Positions 25,622 to 36,623 are shown, numbered from the stretch's first letter. The stretch is 64,000 bases of DNA from Cupriavidus pauculus (GCF_002858765.1 NZ_PJRP01000003.1:258391-322390); one strand, 5' to 3'. Notes: generated from the sequence alone by a model not told the origin. Translations and numbers: made by a program.

Positions 25622-27307
25622 ATGAACGCGGCCGCTACCCTGCCGAACGGCGCGGCCCTGGTCGAGAAGCTCAAGGGCAATCCGCGTCTGCCCCTGATGC
25701 TGGGCGGTGCGGCACTGGTTGCCGCCATTGCCGTGGGCGTCATGTGGTCGCGCCAGCCGGACTACAAGGTGCTGTACACCAACCTGTCCGAGCGCGACGG
25801 CGGTGCAGTGATCCAGTCGCTGCAGCAGATGAACGTGCCGTACAAGTTCGCCGAAGGCGGCGGCGCCGTCATGGTGCCGTCCGACAAGGTTGCCGAGACG
25901 CGTCTGCGCCTGGCCAGCCAGGGCCTGCCCAAGAGCGGTACCACGGGCATGGAACTGATGGACAACCAGAAGTTCGGCATCAGCCAGTTTGCCGAACAGG
26001 TGAACTACCAGCGCGGGCTGGAAGGCGAGCTGGCGCGTTCGATCGAATCGATCGGCGCCGTGCAGTCGGCCCGCGTGCACCTGGCCATCCCCAAGCCCAC
26101 GCTGTTCGTGCGCGAACGCCAGAAGCCCACCGCATCGGTGGTGCTGCAGCTCTACCCGGGCCGCGCGGTCGATGAAGGCCAGGTGGCCGCGATCACGCAC
26201 CTGGTGTCGTCGAGCGTGCCCGAACTGACGCCGAAATCGATCTCCATCGTCGACCAGCACGGCAACCTGCTGTCCGGCAACAGCGACCGCTCGATGGACG
26301 CCACCCAGCTCAAGTTCGTGCAGCAGGTGGAACAGAGCTACGTCAAGCGCGTGGAATCGATCCTGGCCCCGATCCTCGGCAAGGACAACGTCCACGCCCA
26401 GGTCACGGCCGATATCGACTTTTCGTCGGTGGAACATACCGACGAAAGCTACAAGCCGAACCAGGACCCGACCAAGGCCGCGATCCGCAGCCAGCAGACC
26501 AGCGAATCGAACCAGCAAGGTGGTTCGGCCGTGGGTGGCGTGCCCGGCGCGCTGTCCAACCAGCCGCCCGCCGCCGCCGTGGCTCCGGTCACCACGCCGC
26601 AGCCGCCGCGCCAGCCCGGCCAGCCGAATCCGCCGGCCCAGGCACAGCCCAACCAGGCCACGCAGACCGCTGAAAAGAGCGGCCCGAGCAGCAACCGCCG
26701 CGACGCCACCACCAACTACGAGCTCGACCGTACCGTGCGCCACGTGCAGCAGGCTCCGGGCGGCGTGAAGCGTCTGTCGGTGGCCGTGGTGGTGAACTAC
26801 CGCAGCAAGGTCGACGCCAAGGGCAAGCCGATCACCGAGGCGCTGTCCGCCAAGGAACTGGCCCAGATCGAGAACCTGACCAAGGAAGCCATGGGCTTCT
26901 CGACCGAGCGCGGCGATTCGCTGAACGTGGTCAACAGCCCGTTCACGGCCGACAACAAGACGGAACCGGAACTGCCGCTGTGGAAGCAACCGCAGATGAT
27001 CGACCTGGCCAAGACCGGTGTCGGCTACCTGCTGCTGGCCCTGCTGGCCGTGTTCCTGTGGTTCAAGGTGGCGCGTCCGGTGCTGCGCAAGTACACCGCG
27101 CCGGCACTGCCCGCCACCACCGACGCCACGGAAGCCACTGCAGCCGAAGCCGCGCTGCCGCCGCCGGAAGAGGAAACCAATCCGGAAGTGCTGCGCCTGG
27201 CCGCGAAATACGAAAGCGATCTCGCCCTGGTGCGTGACGCCGCGCAACGCGACCCGCGCCTGGTCGCCAGCGTAATCAAGACCTGGATGGCAAATGACGA
27301 AGGCTAA
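25622..27307 (+). CDS. fliF: Flagellar MS-ring protein FliF
   Basis: 561 aa. TM1 is near residues 30-48, the YscJ/FliF ring domain covers about 50-220 ([20 protein letters not shown]), a Pro/Gln/Ala-rich region near 300-355 varies between species, and TM2 is near 462-480. The C-terminal tail binds FliG. ATG at 25622 has GGAG upstream; an in-frame ATG at 25595 would add nine residues. It overlaps fliG by 14 bases. Confidence 0.96.
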   Translation: MNAAATLPNGAALVEKLKGNPRLPLMLGGAALVAAIAVGVMWSRQPDYKVLYTNLSERDGGAVIQSLQQMNVPYKFAEGGGAVMVPSDKVAETRLRLASQGLPKSGTTGMELMDNQKFGISQFAEQVNYQRGLEGELARSIESIGAVQSARVHLAIPKPTLFVRERQKPTASVVLQLYPGRAVDEGQVAAITHLVSSSVPELTPKSISIVDQHGNLLSGNSDRSMDATQLKFVQQVEQSYVKRVESILAPILGKDNVHAQVTADIDFSSVEHTDESYKPNQDPTKAAIRSQQTSESNQQGGSAVGGVPGALSNQPPAAAVAPVTTPQPPRQPGQPNPPAQAQPNQATQTAEKSGPSSNRRDATTNYELDRTVRHVQQAPGGVKRLSVAVVVNYRSKVDAKGKPITEALSAKELAQIENLTKEAMGFSTERGDSLNVVNSPFTADNKTEPELPLWKQPQMIDLAKTGVGYLLLALLAVFLWFKVARPVLRKYTAPALPATTDATEATAAEAALPPPEEETNPEVLRLAAKYESDLALVRDAAQRDPRLVASVIKTWMANDEG

Positions 27308-28313
27308 CGCTAGCAAGGGAACGGCCGAAAAGGGCCTGCAGAAGAGCGCCATCCTGATGATGGCGGTGGGCGAGGATTCGGCCGCCGAGGTGTTCAAGCA
27401 TCTGTCGCCGCGCGAAGTGCAGCAGCTGGGTTCCGCCATGGCCAACCTGTCGGCCGTGACCCGCGAGGAAATGGCCGAGGTGCTGGCCGAGTTCCGCGGC
27501 GAGACCGAGCAATACCTGGCCCTGAACGTCGATTCGAGCTCGTTCATCAAGAGCGTGCTGAACAAGGCGCTGGGCGAGGAACGCGCGCTGTCGGTGATCG
27601 AGGACATCCTGGAATCGCGCGACCCGGGCGGTGGCATCGATTCGCTGAACTGGATGGAAGCGAACACGGTGGCCGAACTGATCAAGGACGAACACCCGCA
27701 GATCATCGCCACGATCCTTATCCACCTGGACCGCCAGAAGTCGTCCGAAGTGCTGGGCTTCTTCACCGAACGCCTGCGCAACGACGTGGTGCTGCGTATC
27801 GCCACGTTCGGCGGCGTGCAGCCGGGCGCGCTGCAGGAACTGACCGACGTACTGACCAAGCTGCTGGCAGGCCAGAGCCTGAAGCGCAGCCGCATGGGCG
27901 GTGTCCGTACGGCGGCCGAGATCATCAACCTGATGAGCACGGCCCACGAGGAAGCGGTCATCGACGGCGTGCGTACGCACGACGCCGACCTGGCGCAGAA
28001 GATCATCGACGAGATGTTCCTGTTCGAGAACCTGCTGGAAGTGGACGACCGCGGTATCCAGCGCGTGCTCAAGGAAGTGGCCACCGAATCGCTCATCGTC
28101 GCGCTCAAGGGCGCGCAGCAGGAACTGCGCGACAAGTTCATCCGCAACATGTCGACGCGTGCCGGCGAAATGCTGCGCGAGGACCTGGAAGCCCTGGGTC
28201 CGGTGCGTGTGTCGCAGGTCGAGGCCGAACAGAAGGCCATCCTGCAGGTGGTGAGACGCCTGGCCGAGGCCGGCGAAGTCCAGATTGGCGGAGGCGACGA
28301 TGCCTACGTTTGA
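27294..28313 (+). CDS. fliG: Flagellar motor switch protein FliG
   Basis: 339 aa. The N-terminal FliF-binding domain ([20 protein letters not shown]), the middle domain with [13 protein letters not shown] and the C-terminal torque helix ([20 protein letters not shown] with charged Lys/Arg/Asp/Glu) are all present. It transmits torque between stator and rotor. fliH starts inside its last codons. Confidence 0.97.
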   Translation: MTKANASKGTAEKGLQKSAILMMAVGEDSAAEVFKHLSPREVQQLGSAMANLSAVTREEMAEVLAEFRGETEQYLALNVDSSSFIKSVLNKALGEERALSVIEDILESRDPGGGIDSLNWMEANTVAELIKDEHPQIIATILIHLDRQKSSEVLGFFTERLRNDVVLRIATFGGVQPGALQELTDVLTKLLAGQSLKRSRMGGVRTAAEIINLMSTAHEEAVIDGVRTHDADLAQKIIDEMFLFENLLEVDDRGIQRVLKEVATESLIVALKGAQQELRDKFIRNMSTRAGEMLREDLEALGPVRVSQVEAEQKAILQVVRRLAEAGEVQIGGGDDAYV

Positions 28314-29199
28314 ACGCGGCTTTGCCGCAGGCCGCGGCCCGGGCCGCGGCGATCCCGGTTTCTTCGGCGCGCCCAGCGCGCCGCAGGGCGCGGGCGGACT
28401 TTCGGACAAGCTCTCCGGCGGCCTTTCGGGTGGCTTGTCGGGCGGCCTGTCCGGTGGACTCACCAATGTCCACCGCAGCGACGAAGGCTTCCAGGGTTTC
28501 GAGCCGCCGATGCGCTCCAGCCTGGGCGGCGACGCCTGGAAGCGCTGGCAGCCCGAATCGCTCGACCCGCGTGACGCGCTGAAGAAGGTGCTGGCCGCGC
28601 AGTTGCCGGTCGAGCCCCCGCCCCCGCCGCCGATCGACTTTGCCGCGCTGGACGCCATGCGCGACGGCGCCCGCAAGGAAGGCTACGCACAGGGCTACAC
28701 CCAGGGCCAGACCCAGGGCTACGGCGACGGTCACCGCGAAGGCTATGCCCGCGGGCTGGAATCGGCACGCAGCGAAGCCGCGCGCCTGCAGGAACTGGCC
28801 GGCAACTTCCGCGACGCGCTGGGCCGTGTCGATACGGAAATCTCCGACGCGCTGATTTCGCTGGCGCTCGACGTGGCACGCCAACTGGTGCGCAAGACGA
28901 TGGAAATCGATCCGGCCGCGCTGGTGCCTGCCGCCCGCGAACTGATCAACGCCGAGCCGCCGCTGTCCGGCGCGCCCTGCCTGCTGCTCAACCCCGAAGA
29001 CGTGCCGCTGGTGGAAACCCACCTGAAGGGCGAACTCGAAGCCGCCGGCTGGACGGTGCGCACCGATGCCACCGTGGCACGCGGCGGCTGCATTGCCAGC
29101 GCCGCCAGTGGCGAGCTCGATGGCACGCTGGCCACGCGCTGGGAGCGCGTGATCAAGGCCCTGGGCCGCAACGATCCGTGGGAGCCCCCGCATGCATGA
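28300..29199 (+). CDS. fliH: Flagellar export apparatus regulator FliH
   Basis: 299 aa, longer than the typical 230-250. The family part starts after residue 110: [20 protein letters not shown] is the Gly-x-x-x-Gly helix repeat typical of FliH, followed by the FliI-binding C-terminal domain. The extra N-terminus holds four 12-bp tandem units at 28411-28458 encoding LSGG x4. ATG at 28300 has GGAGG upstream, within the end of fliG. FliH holds the ATPase FliI and docks at the C-ring. Confidence 0.93.
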   Translation: MPTFERGFAAGRGPGRGDPGFFGAPSAPQGAGGLSDKLSGGLSGGLSGGLSGGLTNVHRSDEGFQGFEPPMRSSLGGDAWKRWQPESLDPRDALKKVLAAQLPVEPPPPPPIDFAALDAMRDGARKEGYAQGYTQGQTQGYGDGHREGYARGLESARSEAARLQELAGNFRDALGRVDTEISDALISLALDVARQLVRKTMEIDPAALVPAARELINAEPPLSGAPCLLLNPEDVPLVETHLKGELEAAGWTVRTDATVARGGCIASAASGELDGTLATRWERVIKALGRNDPWEPPHA

Positions 29200-30643
29200 G
29201 CCCCAGGCCACCGCGCCCGACAACGCTTCCGCCGCGGCCCATACCGGCCGCTGGCGCGATGCGCTGGCCACCGCGTCGTCGAACATCGCAGAGATCGACA
29301 GCAAGCGCGCCTGCGGCCGCCTGACGCGCGCCGCCGGGCTGGTGCTGGAAGCCGTGGGCCTGCGCATGCCCGTGGGCAGCGACTGCCTGATCGAACTGCC
29401 GGGCGGCCAGCATTCGCATGGCGGCCCGCGCACCGCCGAAGCCGAAGTGGTGGGCTTTGGCGCCGATCGTCTCTACCTGATGCCGCAATCGGACGTGGCC
29501 GGCCTGGTGCCGGGCGCCCGCGTCTATCCGCTGGAACCGTCGCCGCTGCCCAAGGGCGTGAGCGCCCCGCGCGAGCCGGGCTCGAAGCGCCTGCCGGTTG
29601 GCGATGGCCTGCTGGGACGCGTGCTGGACGCGGCCGGACGTCCGCTTGACGGGCTGGGCCCGATCACCGCCGCCAGCGAAGTGCCGCTCTCGGGCGCGCA
29701 GATCAATCCGCTGATGCGTGCCCCGATCGAAACGGTGCTCGATACCGGCGTGCGCGCCATCAACGGCATGCTGACCGTGGGCCGTGGCCAGCGCATGGGC
29801 CTGTTCGCGGGCTCCGGCGTGGGCAAGTCGGTGCTGCTGGGCATGATGGCCCGCTACACGAACGCCGACGTAATCGTGGTGGGCCTGATTGGCGAACGCG
29901 GCCGCGAAGTGAAGGAATTCATCGAGAACATCCTGGGCGAGGAAGGCCGCAAGCGTTCGGTAGTGGTGGCCGCGCCGGCCGACTGCTCGCCGCTGCTGCG
30001 CATGCAGGGCGCCGCCTACGCCACGCGCCTGGCCGAGTACTTCCGCGACAAGGGCCAGCACGTGCTGCTGATCATGGATTCGCTGACCCGTTATGCCATG
30101 GCCCAGCGCGAGATCGCACTGGCCATCGGCGAGCCGCCCGCCACCAAGGGCTATCCGCCTTCGGTGTTCGCCAAGCTGCCGACGCTGGTGGAGCGCACCG
30201 GCAACGGCCCCGAGGGCGGCGGCTCGATCACCGCCTTCTATACCGTGCTGACCGAAGGCGACGACCAGCAGGACCCCATTGCCGATTCGGCACGCGCCAT
30301 TCTCGACGGCCATATCGTGCTGTCGCGCAGTCTTGCCGAAGCCGGCCACTATCCGGCCATCGACGTGGAAGCGTCGATCAGCCGCGCCATGACCGCCTTG
30401 ATCGAACCGCCGCAATTTGCCTCCGTACGGCGATTCAAGCAGTTGATGTCGCGCTACCAGCGCAATCGCGACCTGATCAGCGTGGGCGCCTATGTGCCCG
30501 GCAACGATCCGGAGCTGGACCTTGCGATTCGCCTGCATCCGCGCATGGAGGCATTCCTGCAGCAGGACATCCACGAGCGCGCCGACTACGACGCGTCGAT
30601 TGCCCAGCTGCACGCGACCATCGGAGCAAACTACCATGGCTAA
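29192..30643 (+). CDS. fliI: Flagellum-specific ATPase FliI
   Basis: 483 aa. Walker A AGSGVGKS is at 206-213 and Walker B VLLIMD at 291-296. [12 protein letters not shown] and the [17 protein letters not shown] signature identify the flagellar/type III ATPase rather than F1 beta. It powers or gates protein export with FliH and FliJ. It overlaps fliH by eight bases and fliJ by eight. Confidence 0.97.
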   Translation: MHEPQATAPDNASAAAHTGRWRDALATASSNIAEIDSKRACGRLTRAAGLVLEAVGLRMPVGSDCLIELPGGQHSHGGPRTAEAEVVGFGADRLYLMPQSDVAGLVPGARVYPLEPSPLPKGVSAPREPGSKRLPVGDGLLGRVLDAAGRPLDGLGPITAASEVPLSGAQINPLMRAPIETVLDTGVRAINGMLTVGRGQRMGLFAGSGVGKSVLLGMMARYTNADVIVVGLIGERGREVKEFIENILGEEGRKRSVVVAAPADCSPLLRMQGAAYATRLAEYFRDKGQHVLLIMDSLTRYAMAQREIALAIGEPPATKGYPPSVFAKLPTLVERTGNGPEGGGSITAFYTVLTEGDDQQDPIADSARAILDGHIVLSRSLAEAGHYPAIDVEASISRAMTALIEPPQFASVRRFKQLMSRYQRNRDLISVGAYVPGNDPELDLAIRLHPRMEAFLQQDIHERADYDASIAQLHATIGANYHG

Positions 30644-31088
30644 GACATCGCCAATGCATACCCTGGCGGACATCGCCCAGGACAACACGGACAAGGCCAC
30701 GCGCGAGCTGGGCCGCCTGCAGGGGCTGCGCACGCAAGCCGAGCAGCAGCTCCACGCGTTGACCGAATACCGCCACGAGTATCGCGCCCGCATGCAGGCC
30801 ATTGCCGCCGAAGGCATGACGTCCAGCCGCTGGCAGGACTTCTCGCGCTTTCTCGATTCGCTGGACCATGCCATCCGCCAGCAGACCGCCGCGCTGGACA
30901 AGGCCGAGGCCGACCTGCTGGCCGGTCGTGCCAACTGGCAACAGCAGAAGCGTCGCCAGAACTCCTTCGACACGCTGATCACGCGCGCCGAAGTGCGCGA
31001 ACAACAGATCGCCACGCGCCGCGAACAGCGCGCCAACGACGAATACGCGGCCCGCATCGCCCGCCAGCCGGCGAGCGGCCAGAACTGA
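30636..31088 (+). CDS. fliJ: Flagellar export protein FliJ
   Basis: 150 aa, almost entirely coiled coil. The heptad-rich pattern ([20 protein letters not shown] onward) and the place between fliI and fliK identify it. FliJ sits in the centre of the FliI ring and escorts chaperones. Confidence 0.92.
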   Translation: MAKTSPMHTLADIAQDNTDKATRELGRLQGLRTQAEQQLHALTEYRHEYRARMQAIAAEGMTSSRWQDFSRFLDSLDHAIRQQTAALDKAEADLLAGRANWQQQKRRQNSFDTLITRAEVREQQIATRREQRANDEYAARIARQPASGQN

Positions 31089-31104
31089 CCTGCCAAAGAC
31101 CACA

Positions 31105-32601
31105 ATGATCGATATCAGCCAGATCGTCGGCAACGCCGCCGCAGCCCTCGGTAACCTCAAGTCGCCGGACGCCGGCAAGGGCGGCGACGCCAATCCGTTC
31201 CAGGATGCCCTGTCGCGCGCACGCCAGGATGGCCAGCAGTCCGCGCCGGCCGCCGCGCAGGTAAAGGTGCCGGCCAAGGATGGCAAGCAGGCCGACGCAT
31301 CGAAGGACAGCGCCGCGCAAAAGCCGCAGCAGCCCGCCGCCAACAATGCGTTGCCGCAGAAGGACACCAGCAAGGTTGCCGCCAAGGGCGACACGAAGCC
31401 CGATGACGCGAAGGATGGCGAAACCGACGACACCGCATCGAGCGATGCCGCTGCGGCCGCTGCCGCACTGGCCGCCGCTGCGCTGCTGACGCAGCCCCCG
31501 GCTCCGCAGGCCCCTGCCGCCGGCAGCACGGCCGGCTACGATACCAGCGCGATCAACGGGCTGCCGACGCTGCCGTCGGCACAAGGCACGGCGCAGGGCG
31601 CCAGCGCAGCCGCCACTGCCGCTGCTGCTGCAGCCGCCGCGGCCACCACGACGGCCGATCCGGCCGCCGATGCCGCAGCCTTGCAGGCACAGGCCGAAGC
31701 CAGGCTGCCGACCGTTGCCGTCGACACGGCCGCCAAGGGCACCACCGCCAGCCCGACCGACACGCTGGCCCTGATCGCCCAGCAACGCGCCGCGCTGCAG
31801 AACAACGCACCGACCACGGCGGACAAGATCGCCGCCACCGTCACCGCGCCGGCCCAGGCCGCCGCACAGGACGCACGTGGACAGGGCGCCGGCCAGCAGC
31901 ATGCCAACCTGGGTCATCAGAACCAGCCAGCCCTGACGCCGGCCGACAACGCCCAGGCCAGCCAGCCGACGCAGGCGCCGGTCACGCCGTTTGCCGCCGC
32001 ACAGGCCAGCGTACGCACCGGCGAAGGCGTGGATACGGGCGCCACCAACGCCAGCAGCGCCGCCACCATCGCATCGGCGCTCGCCGCCCAGACGCCGGCC
32101 CAGGCCGCACAGGCCAATGCGGCCGCAGCCGCCGCGCGTCCGGTCATCGCGCCGAATGTCGGCGACAGCCAGTGGTCGCAGGCACTGGGCCAGCAGATGG
32201 TGCGCCTGTCCACCCAAGGCAACCAGACCGCCGAACTCGACCTGAACCCGCCCAACCTGGGCCCGCTGAAGGTGGTGCTGAACGTGGTCAACGACCAGGC
32301 CCAGGCGCAGTTCGTATCGCCGCACCAGGCCGTGCGCGCCGCAGTGGAAGCCGCGCTGCCGCATCTGCGCACGTCGATGGCCGAAGCAGGCATCCAGCTT
32401 GGCCAGACCTCGGTGGGCGCCGACAGCTTTGCGCAAGCCAACTCGGGCGGCCAGCAACAGCAGCAGCAGCGCCAGGCCGGCAACGGCAGCAGCTTCGGCC
32501 AGGCCATGGGCTTCGGTAAGGACACGGCGGCCCCGGCGGCCCCCGCCACGCCGCGCGCCGCGCGCACGCTGGCACGTGGCGAGGTCGATACGTTCGCCTG
32601 A
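31105..32601 (+). CDS. fliK: Flagellar hook-length control protein FliK
   Basis: 498 aa. A long Ala/Gln/Thr-rich N-terminal ruler region (to about residue 350) leads to the FliK C-terminal domain, with TAELDLNPPNLGPLKVVLNV and LRTSMAEAGIQLGQTSV. A poly-Gln stretch near 452 follows. It measures hook length and switches FlhB specificity. This is the regular fliK; another FliK-like gene lies at 14479-15828. Confidence 0.95.
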   Translation: MIDISQIVGNAAAALGNLKSPDAGKGGDANPFQDALSRARQDGQQSAPAAAQVKVPAKDGKQADASKDSAAQKPQQPAANNALPQKDTSKVAAKGDTKPDDAKDGETDDTASSDAAAAAAALAAAALLTQPPAPQAPAAGSTAGYDTSAINGLPTLPSAQGTAQGASAAATAAAAAAAAATTTADPAADAAALQAQAEARLPTVAVDTAAKGTTASPTDTLALIAQQRAALQNNAPTTADKIAATVTAPAQAAAQDARGQGAGQQHANLGHQNQPALTPADNAQASQPTQAPVTPFAAAQASVRTGEGVDTGATNASSAATIASALAAQTPAQAAQANAAAAAARPVIAPNVGDSQWSQALGQQMVRLSTQGNQTAELDLNPPNLGPLKVVLNVVNDQAQAQFVSPHQAVRAAVEAALPHLRTSMAEAGIQLGQTSVGADSFAQANSGGQQQQQQRQAGNGSSFGQAMGFGKDTAAPAAPATPRAARTLARGEVDTFA

Positions 32602-32625
32602 CGCAACACGTCTTTCCGACCCCGG

Positions 32626-32673
32626 AAAGCCCGCCCTCTGTCCCGCGTTGCGGGATGGACGGCGGGCTTTTTT
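32626..32673 (+). terminator. Terminator of the fliFGHIJK operon
   Basis: The outer stem AAAGCCCGCC (32626-32635) / GGCGGGCTTT (32661-32670) encloses CCCGC-gtt-GCGGG (32642-32654), and a T6 run ends at 32673. Confidence 0.9.
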
Positions 32674-32783
32674 CATGCTGGCACCCCGGAACTTAACCGC
32701 GCACGGCGCGGTCATTTGAGTGACGATATGGATACCCGATATGGATACCCCGTCCACTCGCATCCGCCCACTCGCCCCGGCCC

Positions 32784-33854
32784 ATGACCATGCCCAGCCT
32801 TCGCCCCCTTCCCGTTCGCCCGCCCCTCGTTCGTCCTCTCCTGCTTGCCGCGCTCACGCTGACCGCCACCCTCGCCCCGCTGGCTCACGCCGCCGACGCC
32901 ACCGATGGCGGCCCCGCCTATGGCCCCGAGCTGGAAGGTTTCGACTACCCCTATCCGGTCCAGCGCTACAAGTTCTCGTCCCAGGGCAAGCCCATCGAGA
33001 TGGCGTTCATGGACGTCAAACCCGAAAAGCCGAACGGCCGTGCCGTGGTGCTGCTGCACGGCAAGAACTTCTGCGGCGCCACGTGGCAGGAAACCATCCG
33101 CCAGCTCACCGGCGCCGGCTACCGCGTGGTGGCACCCGATCAGGTGGGCTTCTGCAAGTCGACCAAGCCCGCGCACTACCAGTACACGTTCCAGCAACTG
33201 GCACGCAACACGCACGACCTGCTGGCGTCGATCGGCATTCGCGACATCACCGTGATGGGCCACTCCACAGGCGGCATGCTGGCCATGCGCTACGCGCTGA
33301 TGTATCCGCAGGAGACGAAGCAGCTGGTGCTGGTGAACCCGATCGGGCTCGAGGACTGGAAGGCCAAAGGTGTGCCATCACTCTCGGTGGACCAGTGGTA
33401 CGCCCGCGAGCTGAACACCACGGCCGACCGCATCCGCAACTACGAGAAGTCCACCTACTACGTGAACCAGTGGAAGCCGGAATACGAACCGTGGGTGCAG
33501 ATGCTGGCCGGCATGTACCGCGGCCCGGGCAAGCAGATCGTGGCGTGGAACTCCGCGCTGCTCTACGACATGATCTACACCCAGCCCGTGGTCTACGAGA
33601 TGGGCGCCATCCAGGCCCCCACGCTGCTGATGATCGGCGACAAGGACACCACGGCCATCGGCAAGGACGCCGCCCCGGCCGACGTGCAGCCAAAGCTGGG
33701 CCGCTACCCGGAACTGGCGAAAGCCACGGCAAAGGCCATCCCGAACACGACACTGGTGGAATTCCCCGAAATGGGCCACGCCCCGCAAATGCAGGACCCG
33801 GCGGCGTTTCACAAGGCGTTGCTGGAGGGGATGGGGAAGGTGCAAATGCGTTAG
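32784..33854 (+). CDS. Exported alpha/beta-hydrolase
   Basis: 356 aa. A signal peptide ends near PLAHA (residue 37). The fold signatures VVLLHGKNFCGATWQ (oxyanion region), GHSTGGM (nucleophile Ser in G-x-S-x-G) and a late PEMGHAPQMQDP (catalytic His) are in order, with DKDTTAIG giving the acid. The substrate is not known. Epoxide hydrolase and lipase-type activities are common in this family. No obvious operon partner. Confidence 0.85.
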   Translation: MTMPSLRPLPVRPPLVRPLLLAALTLTATLAPLAHAADATDGGPAYGPELEGFDYPYPVQRYKFSSQGKPIEMAFMDVKPEKPNGRAVVLLHGKNFCGATWQETIRQLTGAGYRVVAPDQVGFCKSTKPAHYQYTFQQLARNTHDLLASIGIRDITVMGHSTGGMLAMRYALMYPQETKQLVLVNPIGLEDWKAKGVPSLSVDQWYARELNTTADRIRNYEKSTYYVNQWKPEYEPWVQMLAGMYRGPGKQIVAWNSALLYDMIYTQPVVYEMGAIQAPTLLMIGDKDTTAIGKDAAPADVQPKLGRYPELAKATAKAIPNTTLVEFPEMGHAPQMQDPAAFHKALLEGMGKVQMR

Positions 33855-33889
33855 ATTGGGAGCGTTCTCCGCCCCGATGTGCGGCCACC

Positions 33890-34552
33890 ATGACTTTCGA
33901 CCTCTTCGACGCCCTTCCCGCCGATCCCGACACGCCGCCGGCCACCGAGCCGCTGGGGCCGGGTGCCGTGGTCCTGCGCGGTTTTGCGCGCGACCTCGGG
34001 TCCGCGCTGCTGCAGGCGGTGGGCGAAGTCAGCGCCGGCTCACCGTTCCGGCACCTGATCACGCCGGGTGGGTTGCGCATGTCGGTGGCGATGACCAATT
34101 GCGGCGAGCAGGGCTGGGTGTCCGACCGCACCGGATATCGCTATGACCCGGTCGATCCCGACACGGGCAGGCCCTGGCCGGCCATGCCCGGTGCCTTCCG
34201 CCAGTTGGCGCTGGACGCCGCCGAGGCGGCCGGCTATCCCGGTTTTGCGCCCGATGCCTGCCTGATCAACCGCTATCTGCCCGGTACGCGGCTTTCGCTG
34301 CATCAGGACCGCGACGAACTGGATCTGCGGGCCCCGATCGTGTCGGTGTCGCTGGGCCTGCCGGCCATCTTTCTGTGGGGCGGACTGCGCCGGGCCGACC
34401 GTCCGTCGCGGGTGCGGCTGGCGCACGGCGACGTGGTGGTCTGGGGCGGCCCGTCGCGGCTGGTGTTCCACGGCATCGCGCCGCTGGCCGCAGGTGATCA
34501 CGCACTTACCGGCAGCGAGCGCATCAACCTGACATTCCGCAAAACACACTGA
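33890..34552 (+). CDS. alkB: DNA oxidative demethylase AlkB
   Basis: 220 aa Fe(II)/2-oxoglutarate dioxygenase. Fe ligands are His138-x-Asp140 (SLHQDRDE) and His194 (LVFHGIAPL), with the 2OG-binding Arg in ERINLTFRKTH. CLINRYLPGTRLS matches the family. It repairs 1-methyladenine and 3-methylcytosine. ATG at 33890 is the only start consistent with the homology; its ribosome site is weak. Confidence 0.94.
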   Translation: MTFDLFDALPADPDTPPATEPLGPGAVVLRGFARDLGSALLQAVGEVSAGSPFRHLITPGGLRMSVAMTNCGEQGWVSDRTGYRYDPVDPDTGRPWPAMPGAFRQLALDAAEAAGYPGFAPDACLINRYLPGTRLSLHQDRDELDLRAPIVSVSLGLPAIFLWGGLRRADRPSRVRLAHGDVVVWGGPSRLVFHGIAPLAAGDHALTGSERINLTFRKTH

Positions 34553-34671
34553 CCAGCGCGCAGCAGTTGCCTGCTTCATCAGACAACCATACGATAGCGG
34601 CTCAGCACATTTGCTCATAAAACAGGACCGGCGCCGAGACGCGACCCGTCCGCTTGCGAGACAGATCCAAG

Positions 34672-36141
34672 ATGTCAGCCACCCCCGGCCGCGCCGACGC
34701 ACGTCCCGAAACCACACCCCCGACACCCCCCGCCCCGCCCAAGCCCGCACCGCTGGCCGGCCGCCCTGCCGATTCGATCCGTGCCGCGCTGCTGATTGGC
34801 GCCTGCATCAGCGCCGTCTGGATTGCGGGCAGCGCCCTGCATGCCCCACCCGCGCTGATCTGGGCCGGCGCGCTGGTGCTATCCACCGTTTCCTGCTGGG
34901 CGGTCGGCGTGCTGCCGGAACCCACGGCCACGCTGCTGTTCTTCCTGTCCGCCGTGGTGTTCCACATCGCGCCGCCCACGGTGGTGTTTTCCGGATTCAC
35001 GTCGACGGCATGGTGGCTGATGTTCGGTGGCGCCGTGACCGGCGTGGCGCTGCGCAGTACCGGCCTGGCGCTACGGCTGGCCGACATCATCTTCCACAAG
35101 CGGGTGGGCACTTACCCCCAGGTGATCACCACGGTGGCGCTGAGCGCGGTCGGGCTGGCGTTCCTGATGCCCTCCACCACGGGCCGCGTGCTACTGCTGA
35201 TGCCGATCGTGCTGGCGCTGGCAGACCGTCTGGGCTTCGCCGCCGGATCGAATGGCCGCATCGGCATGGTGATGACCGTCGCGGCAGCCAGCTACATGCC
35301 GCCCACCGCCATCCTGCCGGCCAACATCCCGAACAGCGTGCTGCTGGGCGCGGCTAGTTCGCTCTATCACATCAACCTGAGCTACGGCAGCTACCTGCTG
35401 CTGCATTTCCCGGTGCTGGGCGCGCTGAAGACCGTGGTGCTGATCTGGGTGATCTGCAAGCTGTTTCCGGAAAACGGCCCGATGCCAGCGCAGGCGCCTG
35501 TCACACAGACCGCGATGGGTGCGCAGGAGCGCGTGCTGGCCGTCATCCTGGCGCTGGCGGTGGCGGGGTTCGCCACCGACGCGTGGCATGGCATTTCGCC
35601 AGCCTGGATTTCGCTGGCCGCGTGCATCGTCTGCCTGCTGCCCGGCATCGGCCTGGTATCGCCAAAGGCGCTCACCGAGCAGGTTCACCTGGTGCCGCTG
35701 ATCTACGTGGCCGGCTTTCTGGGGTTGGGAGCCTTGGTGGAATCCACCGGCCTGGGCAGCGCCATCAGTGCCGGCCTGCTGCAAGTGCTGCCGCTGACGC
35801 CCGGCCACACGGCCGCCAACGTAGGCACCATCGGGGCCATGGGCGCGGTACTGGGGATGATGTCGACGCTGCCCGCGCTGCCGGCCGTGCTCACGCCGCT
35901 GGCACGCGACCTGGCCAATGCCACGGGGCTGCCGCTGGAAACGGTGCTGATGCTGCAGGTGCCGGTGTTCTCGACGGTCTTTTTCCCGTACCAGTCACCG
36001 CCGATCGTGATCGCGATGCAGCTCGGTGGCGTGGGCTTGCGCCACGGCACGCGGCTTTGCCTGACCATGGCCGCCATCACGCTGGTGGTGTTGCTGCCGC
36101 TCGATTACTTCTGGTGGAAGCTGCTGGGCTACCTGCCCTGA
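34672..36141 (+). CDS. SLC13/DASS-type anion transporter
   Basis: 489 aa with a proline-rich N-terminal segment and about twelve membrane helices. MPSTTGRVLLLMPIVLALAD and SYMPPTAILPANIPNSVLLG are the paired hairpin motifs of SLC13 Na+/sulfate or dicarboxylate carriers; the second carries the T-A-I-L-P pattern. FPYQSPPIVIAMQLGG lies in the second repeat. The substrate is undetermined. It starts 119 bases after alkB, so co-transcription is possible but not functionally obvious. Confidence 0.85.
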   Translation: MSATPGRADARPETTPPTPPAPPKPAPLAGRPADSIRAALLIGACISAVWIAGSALHAPPALIWAGALVLSTVSCWAVGVLPEPTATLLFFLSAVVFHIAPPTVVFSGFTSTAWWLMFGGAVTGVALRSTGLALRLADIIFHKRVGTYPQVITTVALSAVGLAFLMPSTTGRVLLLMPIVLALADRLGFAAGSNGRIGMVMTVAAASYMPPTAILPANIPNSVLLGAASSLYHINLSYGSYLLLHFPVLGALKTVVLIWVICKLFPENGPMPAQAPVTQTAMGAQERVLAVILALAVAGFATDAWHGISPAWISLAACIVCLLPGIGLVSPKALTEQVHLVPLIYVAGFLGLGALVESTGLGSAISAGLLQVLPLTPGHTAANVGTIGAMGAVLGMMSTLPALPAVLTPLARDLANATGLPLETVLMLQVPVFSTVFFPYQSPPIVIAMQLGGVGLRHGTRLCLTMAAITLVVLLPLDYFWWKLLGYLP

Positions 36142-36187
36142 TTCGCCCCACGACTGGCCGCGCGCGGCACAGGCTGCCGCGCGCCGG

Positions 36188-36445
36188 CTACCACTCGAGC
36201 TTCTCCAGCACCGCATCGCTCACGGTACGCGGCTCGACGAACAGATCCATGTCGTAGGCCCCCAGCAGCGCCAGCAACTGCGCCACGCTGATGGTCTCGG
36301 GGTTCAACTCCATATGGGAAACGCGGCTCTGGCTGATGGCCAGCCGCGCGGCGGCGTCGGCCTGGGTCAGGCCGGCGATCTTGCGCGCGCCCTGGAGCAC
36401 CTGCCCCAGTTGGTCGCTGCTGGTAATGGTGACTCTGGCGGACAT
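36188..36445 (-). CDS. Solitary Xre-family (HipB-like) helix-turn-helix protein
   Basis: 85 aa. LGQVLQGARKIAGLTQADAA, then LAISQSRVSHMELNPETISV is a Cro/C1-type HTH, with a short C-terminal strand segment DMDLFVEPR as in HipB antitoxins. No hipA or other toxin gene is adjacent: the neighbours are an SLC13 transporter and a GntR regulator. It may be an orphan regulator or antitoxin remnant. An upstream dyad TTCGTC-atc-GACGAA (36510-36524) could be its operator. Confidence 0.8.
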   Translation of the reverse strand: MSARVTITSSDQLGQVLQGARKIAGLTQADAAARLAISQSRVSHMELNPETISVAQLLALLGAYDMDLFVEPRTVSDAVLEKLEW

Positions 36446-36509
36446 CTTGGGCTACCCGGCAGTAAATACATCAGGAATCTATCAATTTCCGCCAGCAATC
36501 GACAAATTC

Positions 36510-36524
36510 TTCGTCATCGACGAA
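36510..36524. promoter_or_regulatory. 15-bp dyad upstream of the Xre gene
   Basis: TTCGTC and GACGAA surround ATC, 65 bases before the start of the Xre gene. An autoregulatory operator is plausible but unproven. Confidence 0.35.
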
Positions 36525-36623
36525 TGCGCGGAGGGTGCCATTACCCATGCAGTGGGTAGATGACGCTGTGGGCCGTTGCCAAAAACAAACGCCCACCCCG
36601 ATTGGGGCAAGCGTGAGTCGGCC

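Noticed and set aside
29153..31105. Leftward 650-codon frame across fliI and fliJ
   Set aside because: Shadow frame; fliI and fliJ are unambiguous on the plus strand.
36188..36445. Toxin-antitoxin module
   Set aside because: Only a HipB-like protein is present; no toxin frame of reasonable quality is next to it.
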